Part shown: piece by piece, positions 9,702 to 20,181 of the stretch
How positions within the stretch are numbered: the first letter of the stretch is position 1
Layout: each line of letters opens with the position of its first letter
Source: Cepaea nemoralis
Taxonomy: Eukaryota; Mollusca; Gastropoda; Stylommatophora; Helicidae
Reading direction: 5' to 3'
DNA: 64,000 nt
Assembly: GCA_014155875.1 (NCBI GenBank)
Contig: JACEFZ010014616.1
Location: forward strand, 1 to 64,000
The notes under the pieces: generated by a model
Seen by the model: only the letters and a program-made list of their open reading frames with translations
Told to the model about the DNA's origin: nothing
The model's database searches: none
Translations under genes and position numbers: made by a program

Positions 9702-11333
9702 TTACTGACCCCGTCTTGGTGGGTCAGAACTTTTTGGCAACTGGTTGAAGCAAGGTTGCAAAGTAGCATCCTGGCTTTGAGCAGCTCGTAACTCCCCAGG
9801 CAAGGGATTCACGATCAAGGCCGGCGTCTGCTCATCTCCCGATTGAGATCTGGTTTGCATTGCCCCTACGTACATGGGTTCGGTTGGAATCCCTAGAAAG
9901 ACGTAGCGACAACCCAAGATCATTGGGAAAATCGGATCTAGCAGAACGGCTGCCTGTATAGTGCCGGTAACATATTTCGATTTGATGTCTACCTTCGCAA
10001 TCGGAAGAGACATCGCTACCGCACTCTTGGTCGCCGTTTGAATCTCAATAGACTCCCCGGTTAGCTGCTCTGGGCTCACTAAGTGTGAGGAAATTACGGC
10101 CTCAAACTGCAGACCGGTGTCATAGAGACACTCGACTGGTTGTCCGTTCACAAGTATCGTCTCTACTACTGGTGGTTTCTCTGAATCTTTGTTCTCTAGA
10201 CCCCTCCCTTCTACCTCCTTGTTAGACCCTTCCCCGGTTTCTACAAGACAGGCAGCATAGTGAGAGTCTTTCTGTTTGCGCCGGCAATCAGCCGCATTGT
10301 GTGTAGGAGATTTGCAGTAGGCGCACCACTTTTCACTCCACTTTCTTTTAGGAGATCCAGGTGGACTCTTACCAGAGGGCTTCTTATTTGGAACTTTATC
10401 GAAAGGATCCTCCTTCTTAGTGTGAGCTGTTTTAGGGTTCTTCTTCTTTCCAGACCATGTATCTGGTGATCGGGGATTGGGTTGTGACAGTTCCCCATTA
10501 TCTCCATGAGCCAGCACATACCTTTCCGCTAATGTATTTACAAAGTCTAATTTCTCTGCCCCATTTTCTAGCAAGAAAGTTTGCAATGGCTTCGGCATCA
10601 TCCTTTTCATTTGGTCCACGACCACTAATTCTTCTAAACTTTCATAGTCGTTAGCAAATCCAGCTAATGACATCCACTTCAAAAGGTAAGACTTCAGTCT
10701 AACACTGTAGGCTGCGAACATCTCTCCTGGCTCTCTCTTGGACTTTCTGAACTGCTGACGGTATGTATGGGCTGTCATCTGGAACCTTTTCAATAATGCT
10801 TTTTCCAGAGCCTCATAGTCATTCTCCATACCAGGTGGCAACCTTGAGTAGACCTCGTACGCGGTCCCCCTCAGGCCCTGCGAGATTTTCAAGTTCCATT
10901 TCCCACGTTCCAGTCCCATAGCCAAAGCCATCGACTGGAATTTTTGAAGATACTGGTCGATCTTCTCTTTGTGTTCATCGAACGGGAGCAAAGGGAACTT
11001 CATTGCCTGGTATGGACCGCCACTAGAAGATGTTGAGTCAGGGAGAACAGCGCCTCCCACTGCACCCTCGGTTTCCTTGGCAATTTGAGCTGTTAGCTCC
11101 AACTCCCTCATACGGAGCTCATGGTCTCTGACTGCCTGCTCGGCCTCCCTTTTCTTGGCTTCGCGCACAGCCTGTCTGAAGTCTCTTTCCACTTCCTGCA
11201 CATATTTCTGTAACTCCGCTCCATCATAACCCATCTCACGCCCTGTAGCCTGTACGTCAGCGACATTAAACCCAGCTGATGCCATCCTAAACTCAGAGGG
11301 TAAGGGAAGAGGTAATTGTCTATTAAATTGCAC
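9702..11333 (-). CDS. Gypsy-1 Gag and aspartic protease polyprotein
   Basis: 543 residues. The N-terminal third is a charged coiled-coil-like segment (around residues 45-90), followed by a retrotransposon Gag domain (FPLLPFDEHKEKIDQYLQKF, RGTAYEVYSRLP, FRKSKREPGEMFAAYSVRL). A CCHC knuckle follows at about residue 340 (WCAYCKSPTHNAADC, C-x2-C-x4-H-x4-C), then an aspartic protease with D-T-G in VECLYDTGLQF and a late hydrophobic I-L-G. Gag forms the capsid shell and binds RNA; the protease releases the parts. The frame runs into a TAA that separates it from integrase by one codon. This may be a nonsense mutation in a single gag-pol frame, or a readthrough signal. The codons just upstream look like normal integrase leader sequence, which favours a mutation. 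Confidence 0.92.
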   Translation of the reverse strand: MQFNRQLPLPLPSEFRMASAGFNVADVQATGREMGYDGAELQKYVQEVERDFRQAVREAKKREAEQAVRDHELRMRELELTAQIAKETEGAVGGAVLPDSTSSSGGPYQAMKFPLLPFDEHKEKIDQYLQKFQSMALAMGLERGKWNLKISQGLRGTAYEVYSRLPPGMENDYEALEKALLKRFQMTAHTYRQQFRKSKREPGEMFAAYSVRLKSYLLKWMSLAGFANDYESLEELVVVDQMKRMMPKPLQTFLLENGAEKLDFVNTLAERYVLAHGDNGELSQPNPRSPDTWSGKKKNPKTAHTKKEDPFDKVPNKKPSGKSPPGSPKRKWSEKWCAYCKSPTHNAADCRRKQKDSHYAACLVETGEGSNKEVEGRGLENKDSEKPPVVETILVNGQPVECLYDTGLQFEAVISSHLVSPEQLTGESIEIQTATKSAVAMSLPIAKVDIKSKYVTGTIQAAVLLDPIFPMILGCRYVFLGIPTEPMYVGAMQTRSQSGDEQTPALIVNPLPGELRAAQSQDATLQPCFNQLPKSSDPPRRGQ

Positions 11334-11507
11334 TCACAAGTACACAACAAGTTACATTACACGACCACAACACGTCGTATGTCGGTCAGTCTGTGTCAGG
11401 AAGAGTATAGACAATAGCCAGGCACGGTAGGCAGAACCTATTGATAGTAGACAAGGATATCTGTCCCCTATCACTAAATCAGCCAGAACTCCACCAGGAT
11501 TTCAAAT

Positions 11508-11526
11508 ATCCCGCGACGTGCCCCCA
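11508..11526 (-). promoter_or_regulatory. Gypsy-1 primer-binding site, tRNA-Pro-like
   Basis: In element orientation TGGGGGCACGTCGCGGGAT lies 5 nt inside the 5' LTR. From memory it resembles the tRNA-Pro primer site TGGGGGCTCGTCCGGGAT, with one substitution and one extra base. This is the start point of minus-strand DNA synthesis. Confidence 0.65.
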
Positions 11527-11531
11527 GAAAT

Positions 11532-13644
11532 TGTAACAAGCTACGTGGAGGGTCCCAAATAGCCCTATTACAATATTTCAAAATTATTCTCTTTATAGCC
11601 CTGGCTGGGATAGGTCTTTACCTGCCAACCCTCCTCCGTTTTCCCCGGACTCACTGTCACTCTTTCTTTCGACCTAAGGACCTATTTCCTGCCGTGTTCT
11701 TCTGGCTGATCCATATATATAACACAGTGATCGTTGGAATAAACTAAAACTTGATTTATTAAATCAAGACAGGACAGCACAGAAAAACATCAAGGCAGTT
11801 AACACAGAAAGTTCTAAACAGACACAACACAGATAAAGTTCAGGCACAGAGCATCAAGGCTTTACATCATAGACCAAGCTGTAGTCAAGGTCCGTTCTGT
11901 CCACATATCGCTCACCAAATGATAAGTCCTCCTTGCTTTCCCTCCCGGTTCGTCTGGCCAACAACGGTTCTCCGTGGAACTAGATTAATGTTTGTGGGAA
12001 ATTGTCCTGTGATCCCTGGTCACAATGCTAAGGGAAAGTTCTTACAAAAAGGAAATAATTCCTGAGCGGGAATTGAGTAGGTATCCTTCACTGTCTCAGA
12101 CAAGGATGGGTGGGTCTGCTATTTAGGAGGGGTTCAGTCCAGAATACAAAAGGACTCGATCCCAGCGTATCGAGATGACTGGTGATATGTCAGTACAGCT
12201 GATGGTCATTCTTTCAAGGTCAGCAGTGGCTCTATCTCGTAGAGATCATACTCGTAGACCTGGCATGGCCCAAAACTTGACATGGCATCGTCCTAAACAT
12301 ACTTTCTGCGTAGAGCCCTGTCGAGACCTTCAGCTCTGTTCATACCTCCAAAAGAAGGACCATGGAAAGGACAAACATTGGTGAGAGTCTCCAGCCTAAA
12401 CTTCTGGTACAGCCGACATGGAGACTCCTAATGTCTCAGCACATCAGTTGCCATAACAAAATATATACATAATAATACTAATCAAGAGCCCTGATTGAAT
12501 TTGCCCCGACCTGACAAGAGGTCCTGGATTGGCAGCGTCTTTCCTAGACTAGGCCTTCAGCTTGACGAGGTCTTGTCGTTTGACCCTAGGAACCTTTTGC
12601 ATATAAGACTCACTCTCCACACTCATACCAAGCCTTTATTATTATTGGGCACATTCATGTCCATGCTTCCCTCTCACTTGCAAACCCGGCCTTTCTCACG
12701 ACAAAGCTCTTGTGGTGTTGTGTGGGTACATTTCTGTATGTAAAGAGGTGTCGTTCCCCATTCCCAACAAGAATAAGAAAGAAGATACCACCCCCTCAGG
12801 CCGCCGCTCTCGACTGAGCTGTCGCCCCAATGCATCGGCAGTGCCCTGCACAAGCCATACGTGTAGATGAGTTCAGGTTCTCTCAGTGAGATAGAGAAGT
12901 CCATTATCTTCCCGACCTCATCCTATCGAGTAAAAGACGAAAGAGATAGCCCTGTGGATAGCCTCTTCCGGCTCAAGAAAATAGATCATAGATTGGTGGA
13001 CCCCATCCCCAAGGAGCTATCTAATGTGCTTATATTTAAAAGAGAGATGCTACTAAGTAACGGTAAGCCGTAGGAAGAAAGATAGCACTCGTCTATCGGC
13101 TGTCAAGAACAAGCGATATCATTTGGGAAATATTTCTTCTTCAGATTTGTTCCCTTGCCATGCCAAGACTAAGACGCGCAGCCAGATCGGCTAACGGTCA
13201 CCCCCTCCCAACATGGCAAGACTGCTGTTTCGCCATATCCTCTCAGTCGTTAAGACAATAGATATTTATAGGCCAAGTTTTGCCAGGACCAAAGAAAACC
13301 CAAGTTTACCTTTTCCTTCCACCAGTAGTAGACCTTTTAAATGTCTCAATCTTTAACTTGAACTCTTGACATTCGGCAGTCGTCAGCCATCAGTAGAAAC
13401 GGACATCAATCCACCAGAAGCCGCACCAGTGCGCATTTGGCGCAAGGCGCTCCATCGGGTCTACCCGAAAGAAAAGACAAATATATACTCGCTCCATGTA
13501 AAGATTGTGGTATGAAGATAACCCTAAGAACCATCTTTCATGGAGATTTGAACAAGAGAACTGAGAGCTTCCGAAAGCCGTTTCCCCCTGTTTACCCAAA
13601 ATAAAAGAATGCATAAGGACATGGGCCACTGGCGTTTCGCTACA
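11532..13644 (-). repeat. Gypsy-1 5' LTR (2,113 bp)
   Basis: Near-identical to 5798-7915 and five bases shorter. It should hold the promoter for the minus-strand transcript. The right flank repeats GACGT (13645-13649). Confidence 0.95.
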
Positions 13645-13825
13645 GACGTAATACTTCTAATATTGTGCATTTCATCTCTGTCCCGTAAATTATATACCGC
13701 ATATAAACAAACTTTGAAATCTGCTGTACAATCTCCAGAATAAAATTTGTTTTGTTGGGTGGACATCGTGATAATGTTATATGCTAAATTTCATCACTTT
13801 ACCTCAGGTGGTTACTGAGATATGG
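13645..13825. other. Pre-insertion DNA to the right of Gypsy-1
   Basis: The 180 bp after the TSD should be the continuation of the DNA at 5797, that is the neighbourhood of the IS630-like transposase. A minus-strand frame (FYSGDCTADFKVCLYAVYNL) is open but not recognised. Confidence 0.4.
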
Positions 13826-15268
13826 AATTTTATATTAGGGCAGACAAAAGTACGTGGTGTGTTGAAACTGGTGCATTGGTCAACCAAACGAGGGCAGCAG
13901 TGACACGGTTGATTTTGAACAAACATATTGTCAACACTCCAACACCAAGTCATCTGTGCTCAGAGACAGTGGAAAGAACGCAGGCAATGAAATCCACGGG
14001 GATACGATCTGTCAAGACCTTGCTTATACATGGCACATTGAACATATGATAATAAAGGTCAAGCGGAGTTTGATGCGATGTGGGTGATGGCGGCGGCAAA
14101 CTGTGAGCAGCGACATATATGTCTTCTATACGAGGGTCTGGTACTTTTTGTTTTTGAGTATGCGTTGATGATCCTGACTCCCAGCCATAAGCAGATGGAA
14201 AGGATGGAGAGGAAACACAATGAAGCTATGCGTACTATTTTTATTTTGTTTTTATTGTTGCGGATCCCTTACGGGATGTCGCAGTCAACACCAGCATTTT
14301 TCAGCTGCTGTTGATGTACTAGGCAAGTGTTACGTTCAGTAGTTTGCCATTGCTTTCTGAACGACCGGCTCCCATACCAGAACGTTATAATACAACGCGA
14401 CACGATCTGCTGCACAAATCGATCGCAGCTGAGCTTCGAACTCCTGGTACCCGGCTCACGAACCGCGTTCGCAAGCCTTTAGCCACGAAGCCTGAATGCG
14501 TATTATACACTCATGACATTTAGGACGAAGCGATACATTCTCCATTTTCCAACAATGGGGGAAGATTACAGATCTGACCAGCACATCACATCTCAGAGTA
14601 AATGCAAACATACAACATCCACTACATCGTGAAATTAAGAAGGTAAAAGGCAGAAGGTTAAAGAGGGAAAAGTCATGGATGTGTCGAGCCGAAGACATTC
14701 TTCAGCAGGTGTGTCCACTTGAAGATTTAGAACCTGGCGAGGAGTGGGTACAAATGCCAGCAGAACTCTATACGTCCTTTTCAGTTTGCATCCAACTAGA
14801 CAGAAAATGTAGACAAGAAAATCCGGCTGCTGTGGGGGAGGAAGTACGGGCTTTGATCTTCGAGACTTCTTTAGAGGGTGATGCTATCCTTTACACAGAT
14901 GGGTCAGTCGTTCGAAGCATAAGACGTTTATGGACCTTAACGGCTCAGGCTGAAGGGAGAATTGTGAAGTAAGATTGTTGCCTTGACCACAAATAGTTCA
15001 TGGCAGTAAGTAAAGCAATTACATGGCTCGAGACAAACACCTTCTCTCGGGCATATTTCCTTACTGACTCAATGAGTAAGCTCAGGAAGTTAGCGATGGG
15101 GTGGGTCCGAAGAAAGTGTCTCTGAGGTGGTCACGGCTGGCAAAGATTAGTTTCATGCTAGGGCATGCGGGTGTCCAGGAAAATTAGAGGGCTGACAGGT
15201 TTGCAGGTAAGGCTACAGTGGAGGGTGGACGTGCCATGGACCAGAATGATATACTGAATGCTCTGCGA
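13826..15268 (+). pseudogene. LINE-D 3' part (RT thumb and RNase H), interrupted
   Basis: This fragment contains the RT thumb (TWCVETGALVNQTRAAVTRL, ILNKHIVNTPTPS), then a SINE-1 copy inserted at about 14262-14500. The connection and RNase H follow (MCRAEDILQQVCPLEDLEPG, EEWVQMPAELYTSFSVCIQL, ILYTDGSVVR with the first catalytic Asp). From 14972 the frame is broken: ITWLETNTFSRAYFLTDSMS and the remainder are readable only with frame changes. It is 80-90% similar by eye to the other LINE-D copy at 40016-40700. At 15269 a hAT element begins, so the LINE was there first. Confidence 0.85.
14262..14500 (-). mobile_element. SINE-1 copy a
   Basis: tRNA-derived SINE. In its own orientation a tRNA-like head is followed by the family core, here as CAGAAAGCAATGGCAAACTA, and a tail with GCTG.TGTTGAC and GTCCTGTAA-type bases next to ATGCAA in other copies. 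It sits inside the LINE-D fragment. Confidence 0.8.
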
Positions 15269-17460
15269 CAGGGGTGTCAAACTCAATCGCTCAGCGAGAG
15301 AAAACTCAAATCACAGGTAAGGTTGCGGGCCGAACAGGATAAATATTCAATAAGCCGAAAACTAAACCTTTATTAAACATTAATATAAATTAAAACAGAA
15401 AAAGGTTTAATTATAAAACATCATTTGTATACACATTTTCACTCGTATGTAAATTTGTCAGGGCACGATGTTTGGTATCTTTTCTTGGCTACAAGTTCGT
15501 TTATGTTGGCAGTAATGTTCTGTGTCATTGAGATTAAATTGATGGCCTGCAAGTGTTCATCCGTGAGACGACTCATGTGTGGTGTTTTGTTAATCTTCAT
15601 CACAGAAAACAGCTGCTCACACAGACCTCGAAGAAAGCACAAGAAAGATATTCTATACTTCCCACATACAAACACATATTGACTATTGCTCCACAATCTG
15701 GGATAGATGCTCCAAAATCAATAAGAAAACGCTTTTATTCACTCCAGAAAAGGGACAGTGCGTTCAATCAATGGTGATAAGCTTACAGACAATTCTAACC
15801 TACATGAACGTCTTCGGTTACTGCCAGTAAACAAACGCCTACTTTTTAATAATGCTAAACTAATTCAAAAAATCCTATTTCAAAATGTTCAAAATTACCT
15901 TTGGACATTGTTCAAATATAACGCAAGACATAGCGAACGACTAAATATACTTCATGTCCCTAAATCTAATATCGACTTATATAAAACTAGCTTAGCATAC
16001 TCTGCCACTCAGTTGTGGAACAATCTTCCACAAGAAATCAAAGACATCACCAACCATTATACATACAGTCGCAACCTGTTTGCACACTACCTCAGTACAG
16101 ACGACATGCCCCTCTAAAAATAATAATGGTAAATTATCTCAAACGGCAACTAGTTAATAAACATTCCCATATGTATGGCACATTATACTTTCCTTAGGTA
16201 TTTATCATGTCCATGGTAAACATTGCCTCAGTGAGTCATGTACTATTGATTATTTTTCATGCGTATTAATGCTTATTGCTTTTTTTTTATTTTTGGTTCT
16301 AAGATTAGCTTCATACGTGATATTGAATGAAATAATGTATGAGAGGAATTTAGAGAAGAAGGGCAGAATGTCAAACGGGCCTGCATGCCCAAATCTTCAC
16401 TCTTTGAAAATAAAGATTGTTTGTTTGTTCGATATGTGCTACCAAACAAGCCCAAGGTTCGGGCCCCGTGTAGACGAAGCCAGGGCATCTCTTCAGGAAT
16501 GAAACGAGTGAACTGTGCAGGCCCCACATTGTAGTACTTTGCCATTAGTGTCCCATTACACTTCAGCTCTATCAACTCCATCTGCAAATTTACAGGTGCA
16601 GTTTCCACATCTATGGCAAATGGATTACGAAACAGCTCGGAATAACGTTTCTGTCCTTCAAAGTCACTAAAGTGCAGTGCGAATTCGGCGCGAAGTAAGC
16701 TAAGTTTTTCAGCAAAGTGTGCATAGGGAAACACCATTGCGTTGACTTGGTGTAACATTGCTTGGCAACAAGAAAAGTGAGACAGGTTGCATTGGTGCAT
16801 TTGTGTCTCCCATTCGCAACTTTACTTGAAATGCCTTCACGGCATCATGCATATCAGTGATAATGTGATCCCGTCCCTGGAGCTGCAGGTTCAAGTCGTT
16901 GATATGAGTGGGTATATCAGACAGAAACGCCAACTCACATTTCCACTTTTTATCCCGAAAAACTGTGGAATCTTTTCCGTTACTGTCCACGAATTGACAT
17001 ATTTCTTTGATCAGCTTGAAAAATCTACTGAGAACTTTCCCCCCACTTAGCCACTGCACCTTTGTATGATAAGGCATGTCGCCGAACGCCGACACTATTT
17101 CCTGCAAAATTGGCTCTGATAAAGTTGACGGTTTGTGTTACAGTGATCATTACATCGTCCATGTTGAGGACTTCACGCAGTGATCGTTGGTGTATGATGC
17201 AGTGAGATGCTATTAATTCACCAGTACAGTTCTCCTGCATCTTTAACCGCATCCTTTTAACTAGTCCACTTTTTTCGCCACACATCGTCAGTCCAACGAG
17301 TTTGTCTTCAAGGCAGGTTCATGTTGGTTAAACTTTGACATATGTTGTCAAAAATGTCTTTTCCTGTCGTTGTCAAATGCATGGATTTCATATCCAATAT
17401 TTCTTCTGCAGCATTCAAATTGGAGTCCACTCTACGGATGAAGATGGCGAGTGTCTAGTT
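15269..17460 (-). pseudogene. hAT transposase, GTF2IRD2-like, split by a LINE
   Basis: The left end at 15269 is CAGGGGTGTCAAACTC, a terminal sequence known from GTF2IRD2/ZBED-type hAT elements. The minus strand encodes, from right to left: FIRRVDSNLNAAEEILDM and DIFDN; ENCTGELIASHCIIHQRSL and VNFIRANF; VQWLSGGKVLSRFFKL, FLSDIPTHINDLNLQLQGRD and VKAFQVKLRM; FEGQKRYSELFRNPF and VNLQMELIELKCNGTL; PWLRLHGARTLGLFGSTY; and, beyond a LINE insertion (15640-16434), LCEQLFSVMKINKTPHMSRL. The last two blocks are the hAT dimerisation region. Several stops and frameshifts are present. The N-terminal BED finger region and right terminal repeat are missing, replaced by a SINE at about 17466. A host GTF2IRD2-like gene is unlikely given these breaks and the transposon end. 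Confidence 0.88.
15640..16434 (+). pseudogene. CR1/L2-like LINE 3' end
   Basis: The plus strand reads a palm/thumb scrap, then 15758-16117 (119 codons): NLHERLRLLPVNKRLLFNNA, KLIQKILFQN, KTSLAYSATQLWNNLPQEIK and HYTYSRNLFAHYLS. The L-W-N-x-L-P-x-E-I-K block followed by a short F-x-x-x-L end is the typical C terminus of CR1/L2 reverse transcriptases. The 3' end has a short (TTTG)n tail at about 16417-16431. It lies precisely between the hAT blocks F-G-S-T-Y and C-E-Q-L-F, so it inserted into the hAT element. It is 5'-truncated, and no clear TSD was found. Confidence 0.78.
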
Positions 17461-17465
17461 GGTCA

Positions 17466-17646
17466 TGCGTCGAAGTACACTTGTTCCTGCAGCGAGGCGC
17501 TGTCGTAATTTGGAGGTGACAGATTCGAATCCCGGTCGGTAAATATCGCTTTCAAATTGTATGTTGTCTAGTGCGTCGTCTAGTCTCTACTACTTTCTTC
17601 TCCTTCTGTGAGCCCAAACCATACTATGTGTGTTTATTTATGTAAC
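17466..17646 (+). mobile_element. SINE-2 copy a
   Basis: tRNA-derived: TTCCTGCAGCGAGGCGCTGT, then a B box in GATTCGAATCCCGG, then a body ending GTGTTTATTTATGTAACTG. The same unit occurs at 33425-33612 and, inverted, at 33298-33424. Confidence 0.82.
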
Positions 17647-17998
17647 TGATGAATGATAATACGATGGCCCACTTCAGATTCTCCAGCAAAGGAAGCGACA
17701 CATTTCCCTTGATAGTTTCTTGGTGCAGAAATTGTCCCAGTCGGCTGCCAAGAAACAGCGACAAGGTACTCCTGAAACTAATGATTCAGGATAACAAAGA
17801 AAGTGACAAATTTCCCAATGATAGTTTTCTTGGTAATAAAGATAGACTAAATCTTTTTTTTTACATTTAATTCATTTGGTTGTTTTCTTTCTCTTTATGT
17901 AATACGTGAAGTACACATATCCTTTGCGTTTTGTCAGGTAAACGACCGGATGTTAATAAAAAAGATCGATTCTTTCATCTTGAAACGGATTGCTGTTA
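17647..17998. other. No recognisable feature (about 350 bp)
   Basis: It contains two diverged copies of a short motif (TTGATAGTTTCTTGG and ATGATAGTTTTCTTGG, about 120 bp apart) and a 73-codon open frame without a known domain. Confidence 0.4.
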
Positions 17999-18105
17999 TT
18001 TCAGTTATCAGTTATCAGTTATCAGTTGGGGTATCTTCATTGCACTCCGGACATGTCCATAGAAGCTCAGATCCTCCCCCCAGCGTATGCATCAGCATCC
18101 GGTGG

Positions 18106-18890
18106 CTAATAGTGCCAGTTCTGTGTTGGTTGACGAGTCGCTTTGTTTTTACCGATGTACCTCTCGCGTCTGGCTGTGCCGATTCTTACTCCCAAGTCTT
18201 TCATCCTTGACAGCGATGTGGAATCACTGACGTCAAAGTCCTCTGTTCTCGCCATATCTTTCAGGACGTTAATAACATCGGCACGATCCATGGGTTGGCC
18301 ATCTACAGGGGTGCAGAGCCAGCCTAGTTTGTCAGCTCGTTCATTTCCCTCGACTCCCGCATGTCCCGGGACGAAGATGAAGGTGACTTTACGGACAACA
18401 GACTTCCGCAGCAACTCAGTCAAACACTGTCTACTTACAGATCCAGCTTCGAACTTCTGAATCATGCTCATTGAATCACTTAGTACACACACGTTGGTAT
18501 AATGCTGTGATTCCAGCAATATGAAAGCCTGTGTAACTGCCATCACCTCCATTGTCATGCTGCTCGTGGTCATAGAGTGGGCACCAATGGATTCTTGAAC
18601 GATTCGGCCCGCTGAACGGGCTGTAAATGCCCACGCACTTCTCTTCTACTTGACAACAGATCCATCTGTATAGATGAGCACTTCGGGGCTATCTGAGTGT
18701 TCATAGATGAGCGCGTTAACCTCTGCATTGACAGCGGCAGGGTTCTGCTCTCTGCACCGTCTGTCGAGTGTGATAATGCAGGAGAAAGTGCACTTAAAAT
18801 CTGGAGGCACCGGCACCCATTCCTTGCCGGGGTTGATACTGGGAAGACTGCAGCACCTGTCTGACGACATCTTCCGCCCGACCCACCCAT
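18106..18890 (-). pseudogene. LINE-B copy 1 RNase H
   Basis: RNase H removes template RNA. The minus strand reads LIYTDGSVVK (first Asp), then across a frame change SSMTMEVMAVTQAFI (Glu), VCVLSDSMSMIQKFEAG (Asp) and FIFVPGHAGVEGNERADKLG (final Asp). All four carboxylates are visible. The C-terminal part is DRADVINVLKDMARTEDF, then TARRERYIGKNK. The domain is split between 18646-18870 and 18106-18573 by a stop and frameshift at about 18600-18650, so the copy is not functional, although 18106-18573 stays open for 155 residues. Confidence 0.88.
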
Positions 18891-19006
18891 GATTTGCCCC
18901 TCTTTAGCCTGTCACCCTTTTCTATGAATATAGCGTCATGCAGAGGGTGCTGCTCATCTGCACTTATTTTTAAGTATGCACGAGCTCTCCAGATCTTGAT
19001 CCTGTG

Positions 19007-20138
19007 TTACATTGTCGGAAAGTCAAGGAGATATCTCATTGCTACACAGCTGGTGTCTCTCGTGCAGCCCAAAATGATGCGCATGGCTTCGTTTTGTACC
19101 TTTTCAAGTCTTCCAAGCTGTGTAGGGCTGACAGTGAGGATGGCCAGGGCATACTCAATGCGCGAAAGCACAAGTCCTTGGAACAGAAGTAGTAGCAGTC
19201 TTTGCTCGATATTGGCAGTCGCCATGACTCTCATTGCTGACAAACCTTTTCGAGCCTTCGTTATGACATAATCGACATGATCTCTGAAGGACAGGCTACG
19301 ATCAAGCCTCAAGCCAAGATATGTCATTGACTGGGTTCAACTCAAAATGCTCCCATCTATTCTTACTGCCGACAGGTCTGTTTTCACAATATGGTTGTTT
19401 AGGGAGAACCATGTAACCGATGCCTTTGCAGGGTTGACAAGGGCATCGGCATCAGCACACCATGAGGAAATTCGATCTAGTTCGCCCTGCATGTCATTGG
19501 TAACCGCCTGTCTATCTCGACCCTGTCGAAACACGAGGATGTCCTACCCCTCCCGTCCAACTGTTGTTCAGTGATCGGCAACGTATACACGTTGAATAGT
19601 ACTGGTGACGGTGGTGAACCCTTCGGCAATCCTAGACATATCGTTATCGGCTCAGAAGACCAACTCCAGCATCTTAGCACCGCCTTCCTTGGAGCAGAAC
19701 TGCAGCTATCCATCGCACAAGGTGAGGGTGCACTTTCAGTCTGAGGAGGGTTTGCATCAAATGCTCGAAAGATACCCTGTTAAATGCGTCCTCTAAGTCT
19801 ATGGCGGCCGCATATGTCTCTACTCTGACCTGAAATCCTTCGTAAACATCTTGAGCAAAGACCGCCGCATTCAGCCATGACTCTTTGTTGTGTCTGTATC
19901 CTCCAAGTGTGGGAGGGAAGCAGCCGAGCTGTTCCAAGTCACAAGCAAGTCTGTGTGCTACAATTTTCTCCAGTAACTTGCCAGCAGTGATCTGCATCGT
20001 AATGATTCTGTAGCCGCTTATCTTGGAATGGTCTTTGTTCGGTTTTGGCAGCGGCAGCAAGTAGCTGTGTAGCCATTCTTCTTTGATCTGACCCCTCTGG
20101 ATACTGGTGTTGAATTCTCTGACATCATCTGATATCAC
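19007..20138 (-). pseudogene. LINE-B copy 1 reverse transcriptase with the catalytic loop deleted
   Basis: In element order: EEWLHSYLLPLPKPNKDHSK, SGYRIITMQITAGKLLEKIV, FAQDVYEGFQVRVETYAAAI, DLEDAFNRVSFEHLM (motif A), LPKGSPPSPVLFNVYTLP, then GRGRT directly followed by residues downstream of the active site. Copy 2 has 19 extra bases here, encoding the F-V-D-D catalytic loop, so copy 1 carries a 19-bp deletion of that motif and a frameshift. The thumb (TYLGLRLDRSLSFRDHVDYV, VMATANIEQRLLLLLF, LAILTVSPTQLGRLEKVQNE) is intact in another frame. Confidence 0.9.
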
Positions 20139-20181
20139 CAGTAGGTCACCATATTGGATGCTGTCTGGGCCTGGGGCGGTG

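Larger units (their letters stand above)
5798..13644 (-). mobile_element. Gypsy-1: Ty3/gypsy LTR retrotransposon with integrase before RT
   Basis: A complete LTR-to-LTR insertion on the minus strand, 7,847 bp. Two LTRs of 2,118 and 2,113 bp begin TGTAGCG and end CTTGTTACA in element orientation. An exact 5-bp target duplication GACGT (5793-5797 and 13645-13649) flanks them. A tRNA-Pro-like primer site lies beside the 5' LTR and a G-rich purine tract beside the 3' LTR. The coding order is gag, protease, integrase, start of RT, then the end of RNase H, with the RT core missing. That order differs from ordinary Ty3/gypsy elements (RT-RNase H-integrase) and resembles the Gmr1 group. It interrupts older DNA that includes an IS630-like transposase. 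Confidence 0.95.

Noticed and set aside
15439..17460. Host GTF2IRD2-like gene
   Set aside because: The coding blocks are broken by stops and a LINE insertion, and the left side has a hAT terminal sequence; it is a decayed transposon.
18143..18460. Plus-strand ORFs opposite LINE-B and other LINEs
   Set aside because: They are shadows of the real minus-strand RNase H and RT frames. The same applies to 8163-8486, 9205-9531, 10260-10654 and 56749-57210.
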